The translations under genes were made by a program, and so were the position numbers. The notes below the pieces were generated by a model that worked only from the letters and a program-made list of their open reading frames with translations, had not been told where the DNA came from and ran no database searches. From Burkholderiales bacterium (GTDB taxonomy: Bacteria > Pseudomonadota > Gammaproteobacteria > Burkholderiales > Burkholderiaceae_C): a stretch of DNA of 32,432 nucleotides. This document shows, one piece after another, positions 9,701 to 16,571 of this stretch. Numbering within the stretch: the stretch's first letter is position 1; every line of letters begins with the position of its first letter. The stretch is taken from NCBI GenBank assembly GCA_026400275.1, contig JAPLPK010000236.1, forward strand, positions 1 to 32,432, read 5' to 3'.

Positions 9701-9807
9701 GGCCGGGGCGGGTGAGTTACCCATTACCGCAGTTGCCCAACTCCATCTGCGTGGAATGTCTGAAAAAATCTTTAGAAGCCGCCCCTGCTTTCACCACAGT
9801 TGCTTAA
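6739..9807 (+). CDS. vgrG: Type VI secretion tip protein VgrG (with DUF2345 C-terminal domain)
   Basis: A 1022-residue VgrG/TssI spike protein. The first ~450 residues are the gp27-like hub. A gp5-type OB-fold follows, with GRIRIRFHWQGQ near residue 520 and FIPRIGQEVQVQFLEGD, then a long DUF2345 needle region rich in Ala, Gln and Thr. The start at 6739 (MSIDLTALL) is preferred over the upstream in-frame ATG at 6673, because VgrG homologues begin here. Known role: trimeric puncturing tip of the T6SS tube that carries effectors. Residues ~419-436 (nt 7994-8044) are encoded by an in-frame copy of the dispersed two-hairpin repeat. This lies in the linker before the OB-fold. No T6SS structural genes are in the window, so this is an orphan vgrG module. 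Confidence 0.95.
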   Translation: MSIDLTALLQAFTSTSRLYELTLGAPEAASSKAPNLLVEAFAASESLHSVGSRDIIALSTQASIATDQLLGQRASLQISLSDGGRTPFTGLVVQAAQLGSYGGLARYHLRVAPWIWLLGQSRTSRVWQDMSTIQIVDAVFQSYQAVAAWRWSDEVGPFLRNSPPRSYCVQYRESDLAFVSRLLAEEGLGWRIEECEESDSAPRGHQLVLFADSSQTSACPEDATSAHALGGAGIRFHGASALEEQDAIQALVQRSNLPPARLSLQSFDYKAKASSSVSIPIFPSNLPFSGGPNAPQLESYDSPGIYAFADGTQARAAADRIAQAHHSQRSRWQGRSTVRTLRPGTRFTLVGSPRQISSTGNNASNDSSNPEPELLVLCVTSIGINNLPRPAQEALAELFGPVPQLLGDLLQQLSIQDESASSAYSTCASSYELHSTHTRRPLHAELIPTSALIAQAQKLGYANRFEAIPAQQPWRPVLADGTGLRLNPRPTAWGSQTAIVIGAQGETVPSGADETFTDRLGRIRIRFHWQGQGSDDASDDASTCWVRVLQRSAGGGSGAGMGVQFIPRIGQEVQVQFLEGDIDRPIAVAALYNGQGEGGVLPSPGGAQDADADTRVFDSAIDTRYSGQGNLVGSGSGGHSPVWHGAAANSQRNATAQWGIRSKEYGASGYNQLVFDDTDSQNRIQLKTTQSATELNLGHLLHTADNFRGSLRGTGTELRTDAYGAIRAGAGLLISSYSLQHSASSRDPAGDNSAGMALLKQASTLAASFSQAASTHQTVALASHIGSTKAQASALNDQAAPLQALYTATSGMLDQSTLAQAQSDAAAKTTQASDGKLPHSTDALLSIAAKGGLGVVAGQNIQLNNGETTSLMSGQDSQFASGGQLRVHTGQAIGVLAGAVKAGIANTGLQLIAAKDDIDLQAQAGELKVQAKGQVDVMSANAHIDWAAAKRIRIATAAGASITIEGGNITTTAPGQITVHASQKVFEGPGRVSYPLPQLPNSICVECLKKSLEAAPAFTTVA
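7994..8044 (+). repeat. Dispersed two-hairpin repeat, copy inside vgrG
   Basis: Contains GCGCA-N9-TGCGC, a five-base linker, and then GCTATG-N5-CATAGC. It is read through in frame as part of VgrG. The same copy recurs at 13687-13737 because it lies inside the duplicated vgrG segment. Confidence 0.85.
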
Positions 9808-9813
9808 ACCGAT

Positions 9814-10671
9814 ATGTTGATTGATGCATTTGCCGCCACCTGGCTGGAAACTCTGGATAAATGGGCGGAAAGCCTACCTATCAAAGAAAACTTATACCTT
9901 CTGCTCGATACGGCATTCGTTGTAGGCATGCACAGGCCTCTGGCAATGTCAGTTGCACAAACGGAAGTGCCTCGACTTCTTTTTGAGTCACTGCCTGGAT
10001 GTAGCGAAGCAGTGCGGGACGTCTCTCCTTTGCTGCTGCGCTACTCGGGCCAATCTAGCAAGAACCTACAGTTGCAAAAAGTATTGCTACGTTGCAATGG
10101 GTGGCCCATGGTGCATGCCATTCGCACCCCAGAAAACCTCCAGACGCTGGGTCAGCGGCTAGAACAATGGTGTGTAGTAGATGCCGATGGACAACGCTTT
10201 AATTTCAGGTACCCGGATACACGGCGCCTACCGGGCATCTTTGCGAACCTGTCGATAGAGCAGCGCGGGCACTTTGTTGGCCCGGCTAGCGCATGGCACA
10301 TCGTTGGACGCAACGGGCGATGGCAACAACTACCGGGCGTACCCCATGTACCCCCAAAGAAAGCGCTAGACACCCGGCTAACAGCTGCACAGTTTGGCGC
10401 CATGGTGGCCGACGGCGAGGCCGACGGCATTTTGACGATCTTGGCGGACCGAGGCGGGCTGTGGCAACAACTCCACTCTGCAAGCTATGACACAGTGGCA
10501 CAAGCGCTTCACGCTGCCGACAGACATCCCCATCAGCCCAATACCCAGGCCCCGATGGACGAAGGCATACGGGTGGACTGGTGCGAAGCCTGTTTGAATG
10601 ACCCGCGCTTGCTGCAGTCGGGCGACTCCCTGGAAAATCTACAGCACTGGCTCACGACACAACCCCTATGA
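9814..10671 (+). CDS. DUF4123 domain protein, T6SS effector adaptor/chaperone
   Basis: A 285-residue protein with DUF4123-like features. LYLLLDTAF is near residue 28, FESLPG follows, and RFNFRYPDTRRLPGIFANLSIEQRGHFVGPASAWHIV fits the family pattern of a conserved Arg/Tyr region followed by FxGP. Known role: DUF4123 proteins (Tap/TEC) load a specific effector onto its cognate VgrG in the cytoplasm. The gene begins six bases after the vgrG stop, and its stop overlaps the next start by ATGA. It is more A+T-rich than vgrG in its 5' half. Its placement between vgrG and a lipase-type effector supports the adaptor role. Confidence 0.85.
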   Translation: MLIDAFAATWLETLDKWAESLPIKENLYLLLDTAFVVGMHRPLAMSVAQTEVPRLLFESLPGCSEAVRDVSPLLLRYSGQSSKNLQLQKVLLRCNGWPMVHAIRTPENLQTLGQRLEQWCVVDADGQRFNFRYPDTRRLPGIFANLSIEQRGHFVGPASAWHIVGRNGRWQQLPGVPHVPPKKALDTRLTAAQFGAMVADGEADGILTILADRGGLWQQLHSASYDTVAQALHAADRHPHQPNTQAPMDEGIRVDWCEACLNDPRLLQSGDSLENLQHWLTTQPL

Positions 10672-11483
10672 AAAAGCTCCTACTGGCTGCAACCTTGTGC
10701 CTGCAGTTGCTGACGGCCTGCGCCAAGATCAGCACCGCATCGGTCAACATCCACGGCGTGAACTACACCGCCCAAGAGTTCAACTACCGGGTGGAAGACC
10801 CCAGCAACCCCGACAACCATGGTGGCGGCGAAATGGTGGACTCGTTTTCTGCGGGCGGTACCCTGTGCTGCTATGAGCTGCCGCGCATCTGGAAGCCCGG
10901 CATGCAGCTGGACATACACACCATTCGCTATATCAACCCGCCACCGGACGCGCCGCACGACCCACGCAAAGCCATCGAAGAAATCCGGGAAACCCACCGG
11001 GTGACGGTGCCTGAATATCCCAAAGGCCGCCCTGGCGAGCTATGGGTGCTGCGCAATGCCGATGGCACGTTTGGAGTCGTCATCAGCGACTACCAGCCCG
11101 ACCATGCGAAGTGGCCGGGTACGGTCAAGGGCTGGCCTGTGCCGTCGGTGGAGTACCAGCGGGAGTATTGGGATATGTATATCAAGGATGCGGAGGGGTC
11201 GGTGGAGGTATATCAAAAAATGCTGTCTGACTTATCCACCGAGCCAGTAACGAGGGCGACTAAGAATTGGGAGTACACAGAAAAAATCATTAATGAAGAC
11301 AAACATTTCATGAAGTTCGAAACTGACTCAAGAGGACAGCGAGTAAGGGAATTAATGGCTTTACACGCAAGATTTACTGGCCCCACCGACCCAAAATTCA
11401 TTGCTTGGCTTCAAGCGGACTATGAGCAGTCGCTGCGTGATGCACAAGCCAAGGTACAAAAATACAAGGACTCTCGCCCATGA
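10668..11483 (+). CDS. DUF3304-type lipoprotein, probable immunity protein for the adjacent effector
   Basis: A 271-residue lipoprotein. The signal sequence MKKLLLAATLCLQLLTAC has a lipobox with Cys18. The mature N-terminal half (VNIHGVNYTAQEFNYRV; GTLCCYELPRIW) resembles DUF3304 proteins, which are often found beside T6SS lipase genes in Burkholderiales. The C-terminal third is charged and encoded by visibly A+T-richer DNA. A periplasmic location is expected for immunity against a phospholipase acting on membranes from the periplasm. The gene overlaps both neighbours by ATGA (10668-10671 and 11480-11483). The immunity role is inferred from context, not shown by sequence. Confidence 0.75.
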   Translation: MKKLLLAATLCLQLLTACAKISTASVNIHGVNYTAQEFNYRVEDPSNPDNHGGGEMVDSFSAGGTLCCYELPRIWKPGMQLDIHTIRYINPPPDAPHDPRKAIEEIRETHRVTVPEYPKGRPGELWVLRNADGTFGVVISDYQPDHAKWPGTVKGWPVPSVEYQREYWDMYIKDAEGSVEVYQKMLSDLSTEPVTRATKNWEYTEKIINEDKHFMKFETDSRGQRVRELMALHARFTGPTDPKFIAWLQADYEQSLRDAQAKVQKYKDSRP

Positions 11484-13579
11484 CCGCCAAGCTCTGCTCA
11501 CAAATTCCTGTGCGTTTTTCTGATGCAAAAAGCAAAAAAATACTTTTTGATGACGATGAGGTTGAATTACTTGAAAAAACCCACGAAGCCCGCGAGCAAC
11601 CCAAAATCGGAGTCCCCGGCAAGTCCTGCGAAACCGAACTCTTCTTTGGCTTTTTCTTCGACGGCACGCGCAACAACTACGAGCAGGCCGACAAGGGTGG
11701 CACTAAAAACCACAGCAATATCGCCCGGCTGTACGACTGCTTTCCCGGCCTGAGCGTGCCCGGGGTGCTGCCCGCAGAGACCGACTGGGACTACAAGCTG
11801 GACCGCTACAGCCACTTCTTTCGCACCTACATCCCCGGCGTAGGCTCGCCCTTCAAGCAAATCCGCGACGGTGGTACCAACCCTGGCGGTCCGGGCGGTG
11901 GAATGGGCGGCGCGGCACGCATTGTCTGGGCGCTGGTGCAGGCCATCAACAATGTGCACCGCTACTTCCACAAAACGCCGCTGATCAGCAACGACGAGGT
12001 CTATAAGTTGGCGAGTAAGGTGGAGCTGGACCGCGAACGCTTGCGACAAATCAAGCCCGGCTCGGCATGGAATGAGTTCTTCAAGAAGAAGGACGACGCT
12101 ACCCAGCTAGCATTTGAGGACCTGCTTAAGCGCTTGCATGCCACCGTGACACAGCATTGGTTTGACAAACTGCTGGGCCGCCCGCCGCGCATTGACCCCG
12201 GCATTGTGCGCAAGATCAATATTTCTATCTTTGGCTTTTCTCGCGGCGCCACCCAGGCACGTGCATTTGCGAACTGGTTGATGGCCCTGTGCGAACGCGA
12301 TGCCACTCTGCACGGGCGCCCCGGCAGCAAGATGACGCTGGGCGGTTTTAAAGTGGAATTTAGCTTTATGGGGCTACTGGATACCGTAGCTTCGGTGGGC
12401 TTGGCCAATACCATGGGTAACCAGTTTGGACTGGGTGCCATGGATGGCCACGGATCATGGGCCGATGCCGATAGCAGTCTGCGCATCCCGGACGACATCC
12501 GCACTCTGCATTTGGTGGCCGCACATGAAACACGACGCAGCTTTCCATTGGATTCCGCATCCATAGGAGGCAGTCTGCCAACGGGGTGCGAGGAATGGGT
12601 GTTCCCTGGCATGCACTCCGATGTGGGAGGTGCCTACAGCCCCAAAGAGCAAGGTAAGGGCCTGAGCCCAAGCGGTAGCGACATGCTGGCCCGCATCCCG
12701 CTCATCTACATGTACCGCGCCGCCCGGCTGGCTGGGGTGCCCTTGAAGCTGGAATTTGCCAAGCCGATTGTCAAAGAACGCTTTGCACTGGAGGCCAGCA
12801 CCATCAATGTCTTTAACGCCTACGTGGCACAGTGCAAAACCACCAGCGGCACGCTCACCGCCATCATGCGCGAGCAGCGCCGCATCTATATCCAATGGAA
12901 GCTGCTGCGCCGTGCCCGCGGCAATGCGCCGCTGGAGAGCAGCGCCAGCTACTTGCGGGCCAGCTCTTTTGATCAGAACGACCTGCACAGTGCCAACCTG
13001 GAATTTGAATCTGAGCTGGCCGAATTCGAGCGATGGTTGGGAGAGAAGGGGAAAGACTTTCAAGCCCGCGTACAGCCAGCGGGTTTTGACAACGAGCATC
13101 TTGCCGAATGGGAGGAGATTGCCACTTGGTGGCGCACCGCGCCCGCTTTGGCACCGGAGTTGGTCACTCTTTTTGACGACTACGTACATGACTCGCGGGC
13201 CTGGTTCAAGCTGTTGCCGACCTGGGCGGGTGGCACCCCGGACAATGAAGCTGAATTGCGCGGCGTACTGAAAGAATGGGTTGGCAAGCGACGAGCAGCC
13301 GAACTCGCCAGAAAATCCAATCCTCGGGTCAGGGATGGATTGACGGCAGAGCAGCGCGAAGCAGCCGATGCTTTTGCTAGTTCTGGCAAAGATGAAACCA
13401 TCCCACGCATGGTGAATACGGGTCGAGAACCTTATGCAGGAGCGAAGGCTGGATATTTACGCTACCGAAAGGTGTATGCCGGCAGTGACAATATGCTGCT
13501 GTCGCGTACTCAGCCATCGGACTCCGAAAACGTCGCTGCAGCTCCTCCTGCAACCACTGCGGAAGTGGCCAACGTCTAA
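11480..13579 (+). CDS. T6SS DUF2235 lipase-type effector (Tle1-like phospholipase)
   Basis: A 699-residue alpha/beta-hydrolase of the DUF2235 family. It has the N-terminal signature FFGFFFDGTRNN and the nucleophile elbow GFSRGA (Ser254 in Gly-x-Ser-x-Gly). Downstream is HSDVGGAY around Asp381, the position where the family carries an active-site acidic residue. Known role: Tle1-type effectors hydrolyse phospholipids in target cells after delivery by VgrG. No PAAR or other delivery domain is recognisable, so delivery presumably depends on the DUF4123 protein and VgrG. The first ~30 codons are A+T-rich. Four bases after its stop, a degenerate copy of vgrG begins. It could instead act on another ester; the family assignment is firm and the substrate is inferred. 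Confidence 0.88.
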   Translation: MTAKLCSQIPVRFSDAKSKKILFDDDEVELLEKTHEAREQPKIGVPGKSCETELFFGFFFDGTRNNYEQADKGGTKNHSNIARLYDCFPGLSVPGVLPAETDWDYKLDRYSHFFRTYIPGVGSPFKQIRDGGTNPGGPGGGMGGAARIVWALVQAINNVHRYFHKTPLISNDEVYKLASKVELDRERLRQIKPGSAWNEFFKKKDDATQLAFEDLLKRLHATVTQHWFDKLLGRPPRIDPGIVRKINISIFGFSRGATQARAFANWLMALCERDATLHGRPGSKMTLGGFKVEFSFMGLLDTVASVGLANTMGNQFGLGAMDGHGSWADADSSLRIPDDIRTLHLVAAHETRRSFPLDSASIGGSLPTGCEEWVFPGMHSDVGGAYSPKEQGKGLSPSGSDMLARIPLIYMYRAARLAGVPLKLEFAKPIVKERFALEASTINVFNAYVAQCKTTSGTLTAIMREQRRIYIQWKLLRRARGNAPLESSASYLRASSFDQNDLHSANLEFESELAEFERWLGEKGKDFQARVQPAGFDNEHLAEWEEIATWWRTAPALAPELVTLFDDYVHDSRAWFKLLPTWAGGTPDNEAELRGVLKEWVGKRRAAELARKSNPRVRDGLTAEQREAADAFASSGKDETIPRMVNTGREPYAGAKAGYLRYRKVYAGSDNMLLSRTQPSDSENVAAAPPATTAEVANV

Positions 13580-13582
13580 CCA

Positions 13583-14297
13583 CAACAACCTGCCCCGCCC
13601 GGCCCAGGAAGCCCTGGCCGAGCTGTTTGGGCCGGTGCCTCAGCTGCTGGGCGACTTGCTGCAGCAACTATCGATTCAAGACGAATCGGCCTCCAGCGCA
13701 TATTCCACCTGCGCAAGCAGCTATGAACTCCATAGCACACGCTCGGCCACCCATGCCGAGTTGATCCCCACCTCCGCCCTCATCGCCCAGGCCCAGAAGC
13801 TAGGCTACGCCAACCGCTTCGAGGCCCTCCCCGCCCAGCAGCCCTGGCGCCCGGTGCTGGCCGATGGCACCGGCCTGCGGCTGAACCCACGCCCTACCGC
13901 CTGGGGTAGCCAGACGGCCATCGTCATCGGCGCCCAGGGCGAGACGGTGCCCAGCGGAGCCGACGAAACATTCACCGACCGCTTGGGGCGCATCCGCATC
14001 CGCATCCGCTTCCACTGGCAGGGCCAAGGCAGTGAGGATGCAGGCGACAGCACCCGCACCTGCTGGGTCCGCGTGCTGCAGCGCAGCGCGGGCGGAGGAA
14101 TTGGTGCCGGCATGGTCGTGCATTTCATCCCCCGCATCGGCCAGGGCGAAGGCTGTGTGCCGCCCTGGCCCGGCGATGCCCACAGTTCCCACGATGGCGA
14201 TGCAGACAGCAGCGTGTTCGGCGCCGCTAGCGACAACCTGCTCCAAGATAATGCGCTGGCCCGGCAGGAAAGTCAGGCTGAAACGGCAATGGCATAG
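13583..14297 (+). pseudogene. Decayed partial copy of vgrG (hub linker plus OB-fold)
   Basis: This segment matches vgrG from 7890 onward at high identity (NNLPRPAQEALAELFGP through FIPRIGQ) and then decays. Three differences are visible. A CGCATC hexamer is added, giving RIRIRIRF instead of RIRIRF. A 24-codon deletion follows FIPRIGQ. The tail after that diverges and stops at 14295-14297. It has no start codon of its own in a VgrG context; the frame continues upstream only as an antifunctional overlap with the effector gene. It contains the same in-frame repeat copy (13687-13737) as vgrG. Read as a remnant of duplication or module exchange. It is unlikely to encode a working protein. Confidence 0.8.
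13687..13737 (+). repeat. Dispersed two-hairpin repeat, copy in the vgrG remnant
   Basis: Nearly identical to the copy at 7994-8044: GCGCA-N9-TGCGC, then GCTATG-N5-CATAGC. It arose with the vgrG duplication rather than by a separate insertion. Confidence 0.85.
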
Positions 14298-14344
14298 CGC
14301 ATAGGCGCGCCAAGTGCTGCTAGCAGCCTGTCGGACTTGAAGCA

Positions 14345-14399
14345 AAATCAGCTACTGACGCAGGATTTGCCTGCGCAAGCAGCTATAAGCTCTATAGCA
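14345..14399 (+). repeat. Dispersed two-hairpin repeat at the end of the mannitol-dehydrogenase-like gene
   Basis: Has CGCAGG-N5-CCTGCG, a linker, then GCTATA-N5-TATAGC. Both stems are perfect, with bases that differ from the vgrG copy at paired positions. The TAG stop of the minus-strand dehydrogenase gene (14392-14394) lies inside its second hairpin. It sits between convergent transcription units and could serve as a bidirectional terminator or RNA-end structure. Confidence 0.85.
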
Positions 14400-15528
14400 A
14401 ATCCGACGCCGCCCGCAAACGCAGTTGCGGCACATCCATCCCCAATTCCCGCGCCAGCGCCAGCACCGGCCCCAGGCGCCGCTGCTTTTTCTGCGCATGG
14501 TTCTGTGCGATGTCGGCGATGCGGTGGTTGAGGAACGGGTTCTCGAAGCGCTCGCGCACCGTGGCCAAATAAGCTTCGGCGTCGGCGGTTTGGCCCAGGG
14601 CTGCGAAAACGGGCAGAATCTCTTCGGCCCACAGGGCTTCCAGCTCGGCGCGCTGTTCTTGGTCGGCCATGGCTTCGCGCACGGTTTGCTCGGCGGGGCG
14701 CTGCAGTGCCATCCAGCATTCGGCCAGGTAGGTATGGCCGGCATTCAGCAGCAGCAGTTTCAGGCGTTCGTGGTGGGCCAGGTCATCGGTCAGCACGATG
14801 TCGGGGTGGCTGCAGGGTAATACCAGGCCTGGCTGGCGCTCTACGGCCCACAGGGCATAGGGCTCGGCCACGGCGCCGGCGGGTTGCAGTGCTTCGGACA
14901 CGATGCGGTCTACCAGGGAGTTGGCCCATATGCATTGCTGTTGCAGCCAGTCGGTATAGGCGGCCGGCAAGCCCCAGCTCTGCGCCAGCGCCAGCACCAC
15001 GTCGCGCAGCACGTCGCCGTTGCGCTCCACCAGCTCGCAGGGCAGCAGGGTCAGCGGCGCTGCAGGGTTTTGCTGCCAGCGGCCGTGCAGTAGTACCAGC
15101 AACTTGGCTGGAAAGCTTTTGGGCGCCGTCGCCGTGGGGGCGAGCAGTGCAGCGCTATCCGACGCGTCCAGCTGGTAGCCCTGGTCGGCGGTGTTGGAGA
15201 CGATGACTTGCACCTGCTGGGCCACGGCCTCGCGCAGCTGCGGCCAGTGGGCGTCGGCCTGCAAGGCCTCGCGCACGGCGGTGCATTGCACGGTGCGGTC
15301 GACCCGCTGGCCTGCCACCAGGCCGCGCAGGCGCACGGGGTAGCCGGCGCCGCCCGCCAACGCGGCCACGCGGGCTGTGCTGGCCGGGCTGGTGGTGGAC
15401 TGCACCATGGTGATGCCGCCCAGCGCCGCACTGGCACCGCCCTCGCCTGCCAATGCCTGCGACACAAACAGGTCCACATGGGCCTGCAGGAAGCGGCTGG
15501 TGCCAAACTGCAGAATCGGCTGCGCCAT
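14392..15528 (-). CDS. Mannitol-dehydrogenase-family oxidoreductase (tagaturonate/fructuronate reductase-like)
   Basis: A 378-residue polyol-specific long-chain dehydrogenase/reductase. It shows an N-terminal ILQFGTSRFLQAH nucleotide-binding start, VSNTADQGY, LLPCELVERNGD, and SLVDRIV. The catalytic pattern Lys257-x4-Asn262-x2-His265 is in KLLLLNAGHT. The motif order resembles UxaB more than mannitol dehydrogenase itself, though it is about 100 residues shorter than E. coli UxaB at the C-terminal end. Likely reaction: NADH-linked reduction of a 5-keto-hexonate (D-tagaturonate or D-fructuronate) to a hexonate. It follows the zinc dehydrogenase gene with a 3-bp gap, so the pair could interconvert an L-hexonate through the keto acid. 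The final codons and stop are in a dispersed repeat. Confidence 0.82.
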   Translation of the reverse strand: MAQPILQFGTSRFLQAHVDLFVSQALAGEGGASAALGGITMVQSTTSPASTARVAALAGGAGYPVRLRGLVAGQRVDRTVQCTAVREALQADAHWPQLREAVAQQVQVIVSNTADQGYQLDASDSAALLAPTATAPKSFPAKLLVLLHGRWQQNPAAPLTLLPCELVERNGDVLRDVVLALAQSWGLPAAYTDWLQQQCIWANSLVDRIVSEALQPAGAVAEPYALWAVERQPGLVLPCSHPDIVLTDDLAHHERLKLLLLNAGHTYLAECWMALQRPAEQTVREAMADQEQRAELEALWAEEILPVFAALGQTADAEAYLATVRERFENPFLNHRIADIAQNHAQKKQRRLGPVLALARELGMDVPQLRLRAASDLL

Positions 15529-15531
15529 GGC

Positions 15532-16542
15532 CTAGACCTCCACGATGGCTTTGACCACGCGCTGGGCCGGGTCCAGCAGTTGGGCAAAGTCGGTGGGTAC
15601 GTCGGCCAGCTTGAGCTTGTGGGTGTTCAGGGCGGCGGTGGGCACCTTGCCGTCGCGCATGGCCTGGATGACGATTTCAAAGTCTTCCGCCGTGGCGTTG
15701 CGGCTGCCCAGCAGCGTGGTCTCGCGCTTGTGGAACTCGGGGACTGAACAGGTGATGGTGTCGCGCACCACCGAAATCAACACGTATTTGCCACCATGGG
15801 CAACGAACTGGAAGCCGCGCTCTATAGCCTTGGGATTGCCTGTGGCGTCAAATACGAGGTCAAAAAACTCGCCTTGGGTTGCGGCGCTGAGCTGCGCTTC
15901 GTCACCCTCCGCCAGAGCCACCGTGCCCGCCACGCCCAGCTCGCGCTGGCAAAAGTCCAGCCTGTCCTGGCGTGAGTCCATGGCGGTGACGGTGGCGCCG
16001 CGCATGCGCGCAAACACCATGGCCGCCATGCCGATGGGGCCTGCACCGACCACCAGCACCCGCTGGCCGGCCTGCACATCGCCACGGCGCACGGCATGCG
16101 CGCCAATGGCCAGGAACTCGATCATGGCCGCCTGGTCCAGCGTCACGCCGTTGGCCTTGTGCACAAAGGCTTCGGGCAGCGACAGGTATTCGGTAAAAGC
16201 GCCGTCGCGGTGCACGCCCAGCACCTGGATGTTGACGCAACAGTTGGTCTTGCCATTGCGGCAGGCAATGCATTTGCCGCAGGACAAATACGGCATCACA
16301 TACACCACATCGCCCACGGCCAACCGCCCGCCCGGGGTAGCTTCTTCAATTTCGCCAGACAGCTCATGCCCCATCACACGCGGGTACTGCAAAAAGGGCT
16401 GGTTGCCGGTGTAGATATGCAGGTCGGTGCCGCACACGCCCACGCGGCGCACGCGCACCAGCACCTCGCCCTCGGCGCGTACGGGGCGCTCGCGCTGCTC
16501 GGCACGCAGGGTGCCCGGGGTATCGCAAATAACAGTCAACAT
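15532..16542 (-). CDS. Zinc-dependent alcohol dehydrogenase, L-galactonate/L-gulonate 5-dehydrogenase-like
   Basis: A 336-residue medium-chain zinc dehydrogenase. The catalytic-zinc residues Cys37 (VGVCGTD) and His59-Glu60 (MGHE) are present. Structural-zinc cysteines 88, 91, 94 and 102 lie in SCGKCIACRNGKTNCC. The Rossmann motif VLVVGAGPIGMAAM follows. The internal ETTLLGSRNAT and GNQPFLQYPRVMGHE stretches resemble E. coli LgoD, which oxidises L-galactonate to D-tagaturonate, and the related L-gulonate dehydrogenases. Gene order with a UxaB-like reductase supports a hexonate-to-hexonate isomerisation by oxidation then reduction. Substrate stereochemistry cannot be settled by eye. A plausible AGGAAAG ribosome site precedes the ATG. 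Confidence 0.85.
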   Translation of the reverse strand: MLTVICDTPGTLRAEQRERPVRAEGEVLVRVRRVGVCGTDLHIYTGNQPFLQYPRVMGHELSGEIEEATPGGRLAVGDVVYVMPYLSCGKCIACRNGKTNCCVNIQVLGVHRDGAFTEYLSLPEAFVHKANGVTLDQAAMIEFLAIGAHAVRRGDVQAGQRVLVVGAGPIGMAAMVFARMRGATVTAMDSRQDRLDFCQRELGVAGTVALAEGDEAQLSAATQGEFFDLVFDATGNPKAIERGFQFVAHGGKYVLISVVRDTITCSVPEFHKRETTLLGSRNATAEDFEIVIQAMRDGKVPTAALNTHKLKLADVPTDFAQLLDPAQRVVKAIVEV

Positions 16543-16571
16543 GGTGGTCTTTCCTGGTGTTGGCTGCGCTA

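Noticed and set aside
13434-13582. Upstream extension of the vgrG remnant frame with an ATG at 13434
   Set aside because: This part lies within the effector gene in another frame and has no VgrG similarity, so it does not provide a real start.
14323-14334. Palindrome GCTGCTAGCAGC as an insertion-sequence end
   Set aside because: The neighbouring CTGTCGGACTTGA recalled some IS termini, but there is no partner end, transposase or target duplication here.
7994-14399. The three repeat copies around the T6SS module as a CRISPR array
   Set aside because: Copies are kilobases apart, lie in coding DNA, and have no regular spacers or cas genes.
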